This document shows, in pieces, positions 25,437 through 34,251 of a stretch of DNA of 63,719 nucleotides. A program made the translations under genes and the position numbers. This DNA comes from Planctomycetota bacterium (GTDB taxonomy: Bacteria > Planctomycetota > Phycisphaerae > SM23-33): contig JAKJER010000036.1 in assembly GCA_022705325.1 (NCBI GenBank), positions 1 through 63,719 of the forward strand, written 5' to 3'. The notes below the pieces were generated by a model. It saw only the letters and a list, made by a program, of their open reading frames with translations, did not search any database and had not been told where the DNA came from. Position 1 is the stretch's first letter. Every line of letters starts with the position of its first letter.

Positions 25437-26012
25437 GTGACGAGGGTCGCCACGGACAATCTGGGCGAGTTGTGCGAAGAGGAACTGGCCGGCCGGGCCC
25501 GCGCCGGCTGCGCCCAGTGCTTCGGCGTGCTGGCGGAGCGATACAGGCCCAGGCTGGTCCGCTGCCTGGCCGGGCGACTGGCCCGACCCGACGACGCCGA
25601 AGACATCGTCCAGGACGCGCTGGCCAAGGCCTACGCCCACCTGCACCAGTACGACCCCACCCGGCCCTTCGCCAACTGGCTGTTCACCGTGGCCATTCGC
25701 CTGGCCTGTTCGCACGGGCGGCGGCTGCGACACGAAGTAAGCCTGGACCAGGCCCAGGCGGTGGGGCGCCCGGGCGACGACCCGCACCGCCAGGTCGAGG
25801 CCGCCCAGCAGCGGGACAACCTCTGGACGACGGCCAGGCGGCTGCTCAAGCCCAATCAGCACCAGGCGCTGTGGCTGCGATACGGGCAGGACTTGAGCGT
25901 CAAGGCCGTCGCCCAGGCCATGAAGATCAGTTCCCTGCACGCTCGCGTGCTGCTGCACCGCGCGCGAAAGACGCTGCTGAAGTCAACGGCGTTTGAGAGG
26001 GCGGTGGGATGA
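25437..26012 (+). CDS. ECF-type RNA polymerase sigma factor, 191 aa
   Basis: Region 2 is clear (CFGVLAERYRPRLVRCLAGRL, then DAEDIVQDALAKAYAHLHQYDPTRPFANWLFTVA), and region 4 ends the protein (ALWLRYGQDLSVKAVAQAMKISSLHARVLLHRARKTL, a helix-turn-helix). Length from the GTG at 25437 fits ECF factors; the frame is open to 25314 and an upstream start is possible. It would direct RNA polymerase to a small stress or nutrient regulon. The anti-sigma candidate follows 25 bp downstream. Confidence 0.85.
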   Translation: MTRVATDNLGELCEEELAGRARAGCAQCFGVLAERYRPRLVRCLAGRLARPDDAEDIVQDALAKAYAHLHQYDPTRPFANWLFTVAIRLACSHGRRLRHEVSLDQAQAVGRPGDDPHRQVEAAQQRDNLWTTARRLLKPNQHQALWLRYGQDLSVKAVAQAMKISSLHARVLLHRARKTLLKSTAFERAVG

Positions 26013-26037
26013 CAATCCGCAATCGACGAGGTGGAAC

Positions 26038-26586
26038 ATGATTTGCCGCTACTATCGCTGGAAGATCTCGCGGGCGTTGGACACGGACCGGCCGGACGTT
26101 CTTCCCCGCGCCCACATGGACCGCTGCCAGGCGTGCCGCGAGTTCCACCGCCGCAGCCTGCTGCTCGCCCAGACGCTTCGCGACGAAGCGGTCTTGCTCC
26201 AATATCGGCCCGAGACGCCGTCAGCCGACCGCTCGCGGCGACAGGTGATTGTCCTTCGCGTGATCCAAGCTGCCGCCGCCTGCCTGGCGCTGACAGCCCT
26301 GCTGATCGCCTTCCGTCCCGCCCAGGAGTCTCGCAAGGAGATCGTGATCGACCCGGCGCATCGCCCGGCTGCAGAAGCGGAAGGGTCGCGATTGGCTTCG
26401 CTGTTGACCGCCCGCCCGCTGGACTCGCTGGAGTCGCTGGCCGACGCCGCCCGCCGCCCGATCGTCAGGCAACTCGACAGCACCACTCGCGAAATCCGCT
26501 CCGCCGGGTTGGCCATGCTCGCCTGCCTGCCCTCCCTGGACGGCCCCGTCCGCCAAGCGCCCGCGCCGCCGCGCCGGACCAACTGA
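26038..26586 (+). CDS. Membrane anti-sigma factor with zinc-finger-like motif, 182 aa
   Basis: A cytoplasmic N-terminus contains HMDRCQACREF, the H-x3-C-x2-C core of zinc-binding anti-sigma (ZAS) domains, with an earlier Cys at residue 3. A single transmembrane helix (VIQAAAACLALTALLIAF, about 75-93) follows, then an outer domain of about 90 residues. It probably holds the neighbouring ECF sigma factor inactive at the membrane until a signal is sensed. The start at 26038 has GAGGTGG before it. Part of its 3' coding region recurs as a remnant near 28190. Confidence 0.8.
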   Translation: MICRYYRWKISRALDTDRPDVLPRAHMDRCQACREFHRRSLLLAQTLRDEAVLLQYRPETPSADRSRRQVIVLRVIQAAAACLALTALLIAFRPAQESRKEIVIDPAHRPAAEAEGSRLASLLTARPLDSLESLADAARRPIVRQLDSTTREIRSAGLAMLACLPSLDGPVRQAPAPPRRTN

Positions 26587-26673
26587 CGCCGGTCCAAGGT
26601 GACCAAACCTCGCCTCGCCGTGGGCATCCTGTCCGCGATCCCGTTCGATACTGTCGCGAAGCAGCAGCCTCGC

Positions 26674-28020
26674 TCACCACACCCGCCACTTCTCGCGCAC
26701 GGGGGGAGTGAGGAGCTTGGCGGCCTCGGCGTCGGAGACGATCTCTTCCTTCGCCGGGTCCCAGTGGATCTCTCGCCCTGTGCGGGCGGCCACGGTGGCG
26801 AGGTTGGGGATCGCGTCGCACCGGATGGCCATCTCCACCGGGCACATGGTCTCCTTGCGGGACTTGACGCAGTCGATGAAGTTCCGGTTGTGCTCCGGCG
26901 AGACGGGGAGTTGCTCGTCGCTGCTTGTGAACGGCGTCTTCCAGAGCTTCTGGTCGCTGGCGCAGAACCCGGACGCGTCGCTGATCCATCCCTTCGTGCC
27001 GTGGAAGATCGTCCCGTCCCCGTCATGCCACTTGGGCAGCTTGGGCCCGACCGCCTCGCGGGCGGTGCGATGATCCATCAATCGCAACGTCACGCCGTTG
27101 GCGTAGCGGCACATCACGTCCCAGCGGGCCAACGTGCGGAAGATGCCCTCCTTGGGCACCAGGCCGGTACCCTTGTAGCTCACGGGGCTGGTGTCGTCGC
27201 TCTTGTTGCCCCACTGCGCGATGCCCAGTTCGTGGATCGCGCAGCCGGCGATGAACCCCAGCGAGGTCTCGGGGCAATGGTATCCGCCCCAGCACGTGCA
27301 GCGGTCCACGGTGTAGGGCGCCATTTCGGACGGGCCCATCCACATGTCGAAGTCCAGGTCGGCCGGCACGGGCGCCTCGGCAGCCGAACCGTAGGGCTTG
27401 ACGTGATACGCGTTGACGTTGAAGGAGACGTCGCGGCTCCACACGTCGATGTGCTTCAGGTTGCCGATGTACCCGTTGCGGACGAGCTGCACCATCAGCC
27501 GGTAGCGCCCCATCGAGCGGTACTGCGTTCCGAACTGGAAGACCCGCTTGTTCTCCGTGATCGCCTTGCGGAGCGGACCGACGAGGCCGTAGTTGATCGC
27601 CAGCGGCTTCTGACAGTACACGTCCTTGCCGGCCTTGGCGGCCGCGATCGAGATCGGGATGTGCCAGTGGTCGTGCGCGCCGACGATCACGGCGTCCACG
27701 TCCTTGCGGGCGAGGATCTCGCGGAAGTCCGCGTAGGCCTTGACCATGTCCTTTTCCTTGTAGTGGGCGTTCAGCCCGTTCGCCGCGGCGTCGCGGCGAC
27801 TCTTGTAGGCGTCCGTGACGGCCACGATCCGCACGTCGGCCATCCGTTTCAGCGTCGGGATGTGGTAGTTCGAACCGATGTTCCCGCAACCGATCTGGCC
27901 GACGTTGACGCGGCTATTGGGAGCGGCGTCCCCACGAAGCGGAACGGTGATGATGCTGGGTGCGGCGATGGCGGCGGCCCCGGCGGCCGCCCGGGCGAAG
28001 AACTGACGACGAGTCTGCAT
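26674..28020 (-). CDS. Gfo/Idh/MocA family oxidoreductase with Tat signal, 448 aa
   Basis: The N-terminus TRRQFFARAAAGAAAIAAPSI is a twin-arginine signal. VNVGQIGCGNIGSNYH is the Rossmann loop; DAVIVGAHDHWHIPISI and YCQKPLAINY follow, with Gln in place of the usual Glu of the EKP motif but the Lys retained. The C-terminal half shows GGYHCPETSLGFIAGCAIHELGIAQWG. A long form of the family typical of planctomycetes. It lies between an intact anti-sigma gene and a partial copy of it. A good promoter lies at 28091-28118. Confidence 0.9.
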   Translation of the reverse strand: MQTRRQFFARAAAGAAAIAAPSIITVPLRGDAAPNSRVNVGQIGCGNIGSNYHIPTLKRMADVRIVAVTDAYKSRRDAAANGLNAHYKEKDMVKAYADFREILARKDVDAVIVGAHDHWHIPISIAAAKAGKDVYCQKPLAINYGLVGPLRKAITENKRVFQFGTQYRSMGRYRLMVQLVRNGYIGNLKHIDVWSRDVSFNVNAYHVKPYGSAAEAPVPADLDFDMWMGPSEMAPYTVDRCTCWGGYHCPETSLGFIAGCAIHELGIAQWGNKSDDTSPVSYKGTGLVPKEGIFRTLARWDVMCRYANGVTLRLMDHRTAREAVGPKLPKWHDGDGTIFHGTKGWISDASGFCASDQKLWKTPFTSSDEQLPVSPEHNRNFIDCVKSRKETMCPVEMAIRCDAIPNLATVAARTGREIHWDPAKEEIVSDAEAAKLLTPPVREKWRVW

Positions 28021-28090
28021 GTTTGCACTCCTTCTCGCGTAGCAACGGGAGTTCCATGTTGACCGAGGCCCTCCCCTCGATACTGTTGGA

Positions 28091-28118
28091 AGTATAGGGT
28101 CCCCGGCGACGGGGTCAA
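28091..28118 (-). promoter_or_regulatory. Promoter for the oxidoreductase gene
   Basis: Minus-strand TTGACC and TATACT with a 16-base spacer, about 70 bp before the start at 28020. Confidence 0.5.
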
Positions 28119-28177
28119 GCGCCGGCTTAGCGTAGGCTTAGCGCAATGCGGCGGCTTGGCCCACGCCGGGAGGCAAA

Positions 28178-28300
28178 TGGCTGCTGGGCGATGCTGCCCG
28201 CCGCCCCATCGTCAGGCGGATCGACAGCACCACCCGCGAAGTCCGTTCGGCCGGGCTGGCCATGCTCGCCTGCCTGCCTTCGTTGGAAGGACCGGAAGGA
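28178..28300 (+). pseudogene. Remnant of an anti-sigma-like gene
   Basis: The plus strand encodes DAARRPIVRRIDSTTREVRS and then AGLAMLACLPSLEGP, almost the same as the C-terminal part of the anti-sigma factor encoded at about 26441-26550. The similarity has no start, no zinc motif and no membrane helix, so it is a fragment. It lies 1.6 kb from the intact copy, on the other side of an oxidoreductase gene. The rest of 28119-28472 shows no supported gene. Confidence 0.7.
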
Positions 28301-28472
28301 CGAGCGAAAAGTCCCCCTTCGACGAGCCCAGCCAAGCGTTCGGGGCAGGCTGGGCGCATCGCGACACCGGCATCGACAAGCCAATGCTCGGATCCCTGTA
28401 GGTCGTCTTTCAGGCGTGAAGGCAACGAGAGTACACAGGCCCGCTTGGGCCGACTCCAGGCCGGTTGCTCCT

Positions 28473-29267
28473 TCAGGCGACCCTTCGTCGTCGTCGCAGG
28501 TACCCGCCCACGCCCACGACTGCCAGCCCGCACAGTGTCATCATGCATGGCTCGGGGACCGTGGGGTCCGGTTCCGGTTGAGTACCGCCGCCCTGGCTAT
28601 CGGGCCGGAGAATGTGATAGAAGAAGTGGTTGTTCGAATTGCCGTCAACTGCCGGGTTGGCGGGGTCAGGATCGTCGATGATCGCGTTGTTGCTGTCGGG
28701 GTCCAGGAAACCCGTTTCAACGCTGTTGGTGAGGTTGTAGTTGTATGCGTGGTTGATTCCGCCCTGCTTCCCCCCGCACCTTCCGTAGAAGTCGCCCCAG
28801 ACCGGCTGGCGGTTGGAGAAGAAAGACCACGTCCAGTCAAACAACCCGCCTTCCAGGGGATGGAATCGAATCCCGTACATGTCTTCGGGCATGTCAGGGT
28901 TCCCGCTGGCTACCGCCTGCGTCGTTACCGACACGTTCTGTGCATTCTCGATTCCGGTGATATCGGCAAGAGTCATGCCGGGAGAAGCTTCGATGATGGT
29001 GTGACTATACCCGGCCTGCGTGCCGTTATGCGAGAAACGGTACGTGTACTTCCATGGAAATCCCGGATAGGACGTATCCTGGTCGGTAACGACCCAGGAA
29101 ATGGAGACTTGGTAGTTGATCCACTGGAGATTCGTTGGGCCAACAAACAGTTCGTCGGACGAATCCACCACCGCCGGATTGTACGTAAGACTGCCCGTAT
29201 ACGTCGCGCCGACTACCGGAACGCAAAGCGACACGAGCACAAAGATAGCGCAAGCCATAGTCCTCAT
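28473..29267 (-). CDS. PEP-CTERM sorted exported protein, 264 aa
   Basis: An N-terminal signal peptide (MRTMACAIFVLVSLCVPVVGA) and a C-terminal PEP-CTERM module: VPEP, a hydrophobic helix (MMTLCGLAVVGVGGYL) and the basic tail RRRRRVA. Such proteins are processed by an exosortase in the membrane and delivered to the surface or extracellular matrix. The central part is rich in aromatic residues, Asn, Asp and Ser, with no recognised enzyme domain. AAGGAG precedes the start. No exosortase gene is in the window. Confidence 0.88.
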   Translation of the reverse strand: MRTMACAIFVLVSLCVPVVGATYTGSLTYNPAVVDSSDELFVGPTNLQWINYQVSISWVVTDQDTSYPGFPWKYTYRFSHNGTQAGYSHTIIEASPGMTLADITGIENAQNVSVTTQAVASGNPDMPEDMYGIRFHPLEGGLFDWTWSFFSNRQPVWGDFYGRCGGKQGGINHAYNYNLTNSVETGFLDPDSNNAIIDDPDPANPAVDGNSNNHFFYHILRPDSQGGGTQPEPDPTVPEPCMMTLCGLAVVGVGGYLRRRRRVA

Positions 29268-29297
29268 TTTGGTCTCCTTTTGCAGCCTTTGAGCCGA

Positions 29298-29326
29298 ATC
29301 CTACCGCGCCTCCTTCTTGTTGTCAA
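29298..29326 (-). promoter_or_regulatory. Promoter for the PEP-CTERM gene
   Basis: Minus-strand TTGACA and TAGGAT with a 17-base spacer, about 30 bp before the start at 29267. Confidence 0.55.
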
Positions 29327-29469
29327 GCAAAGTCTCGGGGGTTGGCCCTGGGGGCGCCAATGGGGCATCGAATCCAGCACAGTTCCCGCGTGATGGTCCA
29401 GCCGGGACGCGTCCCCCGCCGTCGAAACAGCCCGGACAGGTCGGATCTGTCCCGCAAGTCTTTCCAGGA

Positions 29470-30969
29470 TCAGGGGATGGGCGTGTCCCGTTTGATGATC
29501 ATCTTGCCTTCCCACACCGCTTCGTCTTTGTCCTTGTCGTAGGTCAGCACGCGGTGGGCGCTGCCGGGCGCGGGGGGCACGTCCGGTTTGGGCAGCCACT
29601 TGCGGTGCTCGGCGATCAGCGAGGCCACCTCCGCCCGGCCCGCCAGGTTCGTCCACTCGTGGGGGTCCTTCTGGATGTCGTAGAACTCCTCCGACCCGTC
29701 GGCATAGTGGATGTAGCGATATCGCTCGCTGCGGATACCGTGGTTGCCTCGGTTGTGGGTCGTGATGGCCGGGCGCTCGCGGGGGGCGTTGGCGTCGACG
29801 AGTTGCGGGCGCAGGCTCAGGCCTTCCAGGTCCGTCCGCGGCGTCAGCCCGCACAGGTCCACCAGCGTGGGGTACATGTCCATCAGCTCAGCCGGGCGGC
29901 GGCACTTGGCGCCTTTGGCTACCCCGGGCCCGGCGAAGATCAGAGGCACGCGCGTCGAGCGCTCCCACAGCGTGTTCTTGCCGGTGATCTCCTTCTCGCC
30001 CAGGTGATAGCCGTGATCGCCCCACAAGACGACGATCGTGTTGTCGGCCAGCTTCGTTTCCTCCAGCGCGTCCAGCAACCGCCCGATCTGCGAATCGATG
30101 AAGCTGGTGCAGGCCAGGTACGAGCGGACGAGGTTGCGGACCTGGTTGTTCTCGCGCATCCATTTCAGGCGAGGTTCGGGCAGGTACCAGTGGAGGTACC
30201 ACGAGAACCGCGGGGTGGCGGCCCGCTCGTTGGGCGGCATGGGCGGCAGGACGGAATCGTCGTCGGGGTAGAGGTCGAACCACTTCTGGGTGGCGTAGCA
30301 GGGCACGTGGGGCAGGACGTAGCCGACGGCCAGGAAGAAGGGCTCGTCCTTGGGCATTTCCTTGAGCCGCTCGATGGCCCAGGTGGTGATCTGGTAGTCG
30401 CCCTTGTCCTCGTCGCGGTGAGGGAAGCAGCCCCAGTCCATCAGCGGATGGTTGCCCATGGGGGTGGGGGGGATGAGTTTCTTGGGCGGCCTGGCGCCGA
30501 AGCCGGGCATGGGCCCCCAGACGTCGAACTCGAGCTTTCGCTTGGCCGGGCCGCCGGCCCCGCCGTGATACACCTTGCCCGTGGTGTAGGTCTTGTAGCC
30601 GTGCGTCTTGAAGTGCTGCGGCAGGGCGACGCGATCCTTGAGGACCTCGACGTTGCGGAACCACGGCGCCAGACCGTAAACGCCGGTTGTGGCGGACCGC
30701 AGGCTGAGCATGAGGCTGGTCCGCGAGGGGTTGCACAGCGGGGCCTGCACGTGGGCGTTCAGGAAGGTCGTGCCCCGCTCGGCCAGGCGGTCCATGTGCG
30801 GCGTCTTGACCATCGGATGCCCGCCCAGGGGGCCGACCCAGTCGTTCTGGTCGTCCATGGCGATGAACAGCACGTTGGGCTTGCTCGCCTTCGCGGCGGC
30901 GACGGTCCGGACGTCGGTCAGGAACGTGGCGCAGGCAACCAGCAGCACGGTCGGAACGATCAATCTCAT
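29470..30969 (-). CDS. Exported type I sulfatase (iduronate-2-sulfatase-like), 499 aa
   Basis: A signal peptide of about 25 residues precedes PNVLFIAMDDQND, where Asp39 and Asp40 are calcium ligands. Cys79 in CNPSR (79-83) is the residue converted to formylglycine, making this a Cys-type arylsulfatase-superfamily enzyme of the S1 family. Later motifs include VVLWGDHGYHLGEK (metal and substrate residues) and the C-terminal ITTHNRGNHGIRSERYRYI. The order of motifs resembles iduronate-2-sulfatase and choline-sulfatase relatives. It should remove sulfate from exogenous polysaccharides in the periplasm. It requires a formylglycine-generating enzyme; none is adjacent. GAGGTGG precedes the start. 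Confidence 0.93.
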   Translation of the reverse strand: MRLIVPTVLLVACATFLTDVRTVAAAKASKPNVLFIAMDDQNDWVGPLGGHPMVKTPHMDRLAERGTTFLNAHVQAPLCNPSRTSLMLSLRSATTGVYGLAPWFRNVEVLKDRVALPQHFKTHGYKTYTTGKVYHGGAGGPAKRKLEFDVWGPMPGFGARPPKKLIPPTPMGNHPLMDWGCFPHRDEDKGDYQITTWAIERLKEMPKDEPFFLAVGYVLPHVPCYATQKWFDLYPDDDSVLPPMPPNERAATPRFSWYLHWYLPEPRLKWMRENNQVRNLVRSYLACTSFIDSQIGRLLDALEETKLADNTIVVLWGDHGYHLGEKEITGKNTLWERSTRVPLIFAGPGVAKGAKCRRPAELMDMYPTLVDLCGLTPRTDLEGLSLRPQLVDANAPRERPAITTHNRGNHGIRSERYRYIHYADGSEEFYDIQKDPHEWTNLAGRAEVASLIAEHRKWLPKPDVPPAPGSAHRVLTYDKDKDEAVWEGKMIIKRDTPIP

Positions 30970-31011
30970 GGGCCACCTCGTGTCGAGAAACGCCTTGTGC
31001 GATGAGAATAG

Positions 31012-31040
31012 ACTATAGAACTTGTGCGCAGCAGGGTCAA
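31012..31040 (-). promoter_or_regulatory. Promoter for the sulfatase gene
   Basis: Minus-strand TTGACC and TATAGT with a 17-base spacer, about 40 bp before the start at 30969. Confidence 0.5.
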
Positions 31041-31148
31041 CGGAAAGAGAGCAAGAGGATCAAACTGTGCCTGGTCGGTTCCGCGAAGCCGCGAACGACA
31101 ACCCGCCGCGTGCCCTGGAGGCGAGGTTGTGGCGTTCGCGTCCCTCTT

Positions 31149-31183
31149 CAATGGTCAATTGACAATAATCAACTGACCATTCT
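31149..31183. repeat. Heptamer array abutting the TPR gene stop
   Basis: CAATGGT, CAATTGA, CAATAAT, CAACTGA, CCATTCT in 7-bp steps, ending at the TGA (minus strand) of the TPR gene. It belongs to the same sequence family as the array at 25286 and contains AATGGTCA/TGACCATT arms that can form a hairpin. Confidence 0.8.
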
Positions 31184-32829
31184 CACGCGGTGGCGTGGTG
31201 GAGTTTCCAGAGGCTTCGCCAGGTGGCGGCGGCGCGGTCCATCAAGCCCATGTTCTGCAGCGACAGGGCGAGCATGGCTCGGATCTGCTCGTTGTCCGGG
31301 GCGTCGCGGCAGGCCTGTTCGAGGTGCTGGACGGCCTGTTCGAACTGCTGGCGGTCGGTATAGAGCAGGCCCAGGCGGTAGTGGAGGTCGACGTACTGGG
31401 GCTTGACGTCCAGGGCTTGCTTGAACGTCTCGACGGCCTGCTCGACCTGCCCCAGTTCCTGCTGGGTGATGCCCAGCTTGACGATGGCCTTGACGTAGGC
31501 GGGATTGATGCGGACGGCCGCCTCGAACTGTTCGAGGGCCTCGCCCAGCCGCCCCTCGCTGCGAAGGAGCACGCCGTATCGGTAGCGGATGTCGGCGTGG
31601 TTGGGGTGGCGGCGGACTTCTTCGTCGTGGCGCTCGATCTGTCGTTGCATGAGGTCGTCATTGTCCAGGGCCAGGTCCGGCTGGCCCTCGCCCTTGACCT
31701 CGAAGCTCCGCTGGAACTCCTCGGCCACGGCGGCCTTGAGCTGCAAGCGGGCCATCTCGGCCAGCAGCAGCGTGCTGTTGGGCTCGACGGCGGTCGCCAG
31801 GTCGAAGCTGTTCATCGCGTCGGCCCGGCGTCCGGCCGCCTCCTGGGCCACGCCCATGCCGACGTAGTTCAGCAGGGCCTGGTCGTTGAGTTCGCTGGCC
31901 TGGAAGAAGGCGTCGGCGGCTTCTTCCCACCGTCCGTTGGCCAGGTGGTGCGTGCCGAGCTTGACCATCGCCTCCAGGTAGTCGCTCTGGATGTCCAGGG
32001 CCTTGCGGTAGTTCTGCGTGGCGGCTGCGTCGTCGCCGGTCTTGCTGTAGAGGTCGCCCAGGCGCACGTGGAGGTCGGCGAACGGCTCGCCGCCGCGCTG
32101 CTCGATCAACTGGTGCAGCCGCTCGATCGCCTCGCGGATCTGCCCGCCGGCGATAAGGGCCTCGACCTCGTCGTCGACCAGGGCCCAGTTGTCGGGCTCC
32201 ATGGCGATGGCGGTCTCGAAGTTCTGGACGGCCTGGTCATGCTCGCCCTTGCGAAAGTACAGGTGGGCCAGGGCGGTCCGCGAGCGGGGCGTGTCGTCGA
32301 GTTGGACCAGGCAGCGATACTGCTCGATGGCCTCTTCGAGGCGGTCGAGCACGACGGCGACGGCGGCCAGTCGTTCGCGGGCCGGGCGGAAGGCCGGCTC
32401 GCGCTGGAGCACGTCGCGGTAGTACTCCGCCGCCTGCTGGGGAAGCTGGAGCTTCTCCAGGCACAGGGCGATGGCGAAGAGGATGGGTGTTTCGCCTGGA
32501 CGGTTCTGGTTGGCGATCTGGAGGTGTTCGAGGGCCTGCTCGACCTGGTTGTGCTCGGCCAGGGCGGCCGCCAGGGCCAGGCGGGCGGGCAGGAAGTCGG
32601 GCTTGCAGCGGCAGACCTGCTGGAGGCTATCGACGGCCTGGTCGATCTGCATGCCGCGCAGGTGGACCAGGGCGAGTTGGAACTGAATCTCGACGCGTTG
32701 GGGGTGTTGGCGGGCGGCGGCCTGGAGTTGGTCGATGCTCAATCGCGGGGGCGACCAGAAATAGCGATCCAGCAGGTCGCCCAGTTCGTGTTGCAGCCCT
32801 TGTCCGAGCAGTTCCAGCAGGTAGCTCAC
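31183..32829 (-). CDS. Tetratricopeptide-repeat protein, 548 aa
   Basis: Nearly the whole protein consists of 34-residue TPR units with the usual Gly/Ala/Pro spacing, for example AEYYRDVLQREPAFRPARERL and VEQAVETFKQALDVKPQYVDLHYRLG. No signal peptide or catalytic domain is visible, so it is a cytoplasmic scaffold. It starts 15 bp after the stop of the upstream TPR gene and the two are clearly co-transcribed, with tatC probably in the same unit. The partner is unknown; a role in protein export or surface assembly is possible from context only. Confidence 0.88.
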   Translation of the reverse strand: MSYLLELLGQGLQHELGDLLDRYFWSPPRLSIDQLQAAARQHPQRVEIQFQLALVHLRGMQIDQAVDSLQQVCRCKPDFLPARLALAAALAEHNQVEQALEHLQIANQNRPGETPILFAIALCLEKLQLPQQAAEYYRDVLQREPAFRPARERLAAVAVVLDRLEEAIEQYRCLVQLDDTPRSRTALAHLYFRKGEHDQAVQNFETAIAMEPDNWALVDDEVEALIAGGQIREAIERLHQLIEQRGGEPFADLHVRLGDLYSKTGDDAAATQNYRKALDIQSDYLEAMVKLGTHHLANGRWEEAADAFFQASELNDQALLNYVGMGVAQEAAGRRADAMNSFDLATAVEPNSTLLLAEMARLQLKAAVAEEFQRSFEVKGEGQPDLALDNDDLMQRQIERHDEEVRRHPNHADIRYRYGVLLRSEGRLGEALEQFEAAVRINPAYVKAIVKLGITQQELGQVEQAVETFKQALDVKPQYVDLHYRLGLLYTDRQQFEQAVQHLEQACRDAPDNEQIRAMLALSLQNMGLMDRAAATWRSLWKLHHATA

Positions 32830-32844
32830 GCAGATGCCTCCGAA

Positions 32845-34095
32845 TCAGGCCGCCAGTCGCGACAAGGCGCGTGCGGCCTGCGTGTAGTTGTGGTTGATCT
32901 CCAGGGCCCGTTCCAGGTGTCGCCGGGCCTGGGCGGGGTCTCGCGGGGCGAGCATCTCGCCGGCGAGGCAGTGAACGTCGGCCCAGTCGCCGCCGCAGGC
33001 GATGGCGCGGCGGGCGTGCTCAACGGCCCGTTCGGGGTCTCCCGCGTCGGCCTCCATGCGGGCCAGGTGCACCAGGACCTGCACGTAACGCGGGTTGAAG
33101 TTGAGCGCAGCCTGGGCGGCGTAGCGGGCGTCGTCGAGTCGCCCCAGGCGCGCGTAGACCTGGCTGAGGCGGCCATGAAGGTCGGCATAGGTGGGGTGCT
33201 CCTGGAGGGCCATCTCCAGCAGCCCGGCCAGCAGGCCGAACAGGTCGGCGTCGGCGTCGCTGGGAGGCAGGGCCAGGAACGCCTCGACAAAGTCGCTCTC
33301 GCCGGCGATGTAGCGAGCAAGCTGGCGGACGTGCGAGGTCGCCGGGGGCTGGGGGGTCTCGCGAAGCTGCAGACGGACGCTGTGGCCCGACTGCTGTGCG
33401 GCTCGGGCGGCCAGCGACAGGTGCAGGGCCAGGTGCGTGTCGTGTCCGCGGAGGTCGAAGGCCCGCTGGAACGCCCGCACCGCGTCGAGAGGCTCGTGCA
33501 GGGCCGAGCAGCACAGGCCCAGGTAGAAGTGGGCCCGTGCGCTGGTGCAGTCGCGATGGGCAGCCTGCTGGAAGTGACCTCGGGCCTCGGCGAAACGTTC
33601 CTCCGCCGACAGGAACAGTCCCATCTGCATGTGCAGGGCGACGCTGTGAGCGTGCTTCCGCAGGGCGGCCAACAGGGTCAGGTAGGCCTGCTCGCGCCGC
33701 CCGGATCGCCACTGGGCCTGGGCCAGGCGGCTGGTGGCCGCCCCGTCATCGTCGCAGTCGCAGGCCCGCTCGAGTTCGCAGGCGCAGTCGTCGTACTTGC
33801 CCGCCCCGGCGTAGGCCGCGGCCAGGTAGCTGGACAGGTTCGCGTGCCGGCCCCCCTTGGCGGCAGCCAGGCGCAGGTGGGTGGCTGCCTGCTCGAACCG
33901 GCCCTGTCTCATGCAGGACAGGCCCAACTCGCGGTGCGAGAGGGCCTCGTAAAAGCGGGCCAGCCTGCCGATCAGATTGTCCTGTCCGCGGACCTTCGTC
34001 AGCTCGTCCAGGGCCTGTTCGTAACGGCCCTGGCGATATAGATTCATGCCCCGGCCGTAGTGGTCTGCTCGCGGAGTCTGCTCTTGGCTGCTCAT
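32845..34095 (-). CDS. Tetratricopeptide-repeat protein, 416 aa
   Basis: The start at 34095 gives MSSQEQTPRADHYGRGMNLYRQGRYEQALDEL, an immediate first TPR; further units include ADLHGRLSQVYARLGRLDDARYAAQAAL near the end. A Cys/Asp-rich segment (DDCACELERACDCDDDGAA, about 116-134) lies inside the array and might bind metal. The same frame is open far upstream, but that part overlaps tatC and is a shadow. It lies between tatC and a second TPR gene in one direction. Confidence 0.82.
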   Translation of the reverse strand: MSSQEQTPRADHYGRGMNLYRQGRYEQALDELTKVRGQDNLIGRLARFYEALSHRELGLSCMRQGRFEQAATHLRLAAAKGGRHANLSSYLAAAYAGAGKYDDCACELERACDCDDDGAATSRLAQAQWRSGRREQAYLTLLAALRKHAHSVALHMQMGLFLSAEERFAEARGHFQQAAHRDCTSARAHFYLGLCCSALHEPLDAVRAFQRAFDLRGHDTHLALHLSLAARAAQQSGHSVRLQLRETPQPPATSHVRQLARYIAGESDFVEAFLALPPSDADADLFGLLAGLLEMALQEHPTYADLHGRLSQVYARLGRLDDARYAAQAALNFNPRYVQVLVHLARMEADAGDPERAVEHARRAIACGGDWADVHCLAGEMLAPRDPAQARRHLERALEINHNYTQAARALSRLAA

Positions 34096-34223
34096 GTGTC
34101 GGCGAATGCCTCCAGCGATGTTATCGGCAGAGCGGGGGGGCGGGTACAGCAAGCGGGGAGGGTTGTTTGTTGTTCGCGCTTTGTTGGTGGTCGGAGACGC
34201 CCGGCTGACTCGAGACACTGAGC

Positions 34224-34251
34224 CGCCAACCGCCAACCAACAACCAACAAT
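34224..34251. repeat. Heptamer array abutting the tatC stop
   Basis: CGCCAAC, CGCCAAC, CAACAAC, CAACAAT in 7-bp steps, touching the TGA of tatC. A related array in the opposite orientation (TTGTTTG, TTGTTCG and similar) lies at about 34164-34190, so a transcript could fold back on itself. Confidence 0.75.
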
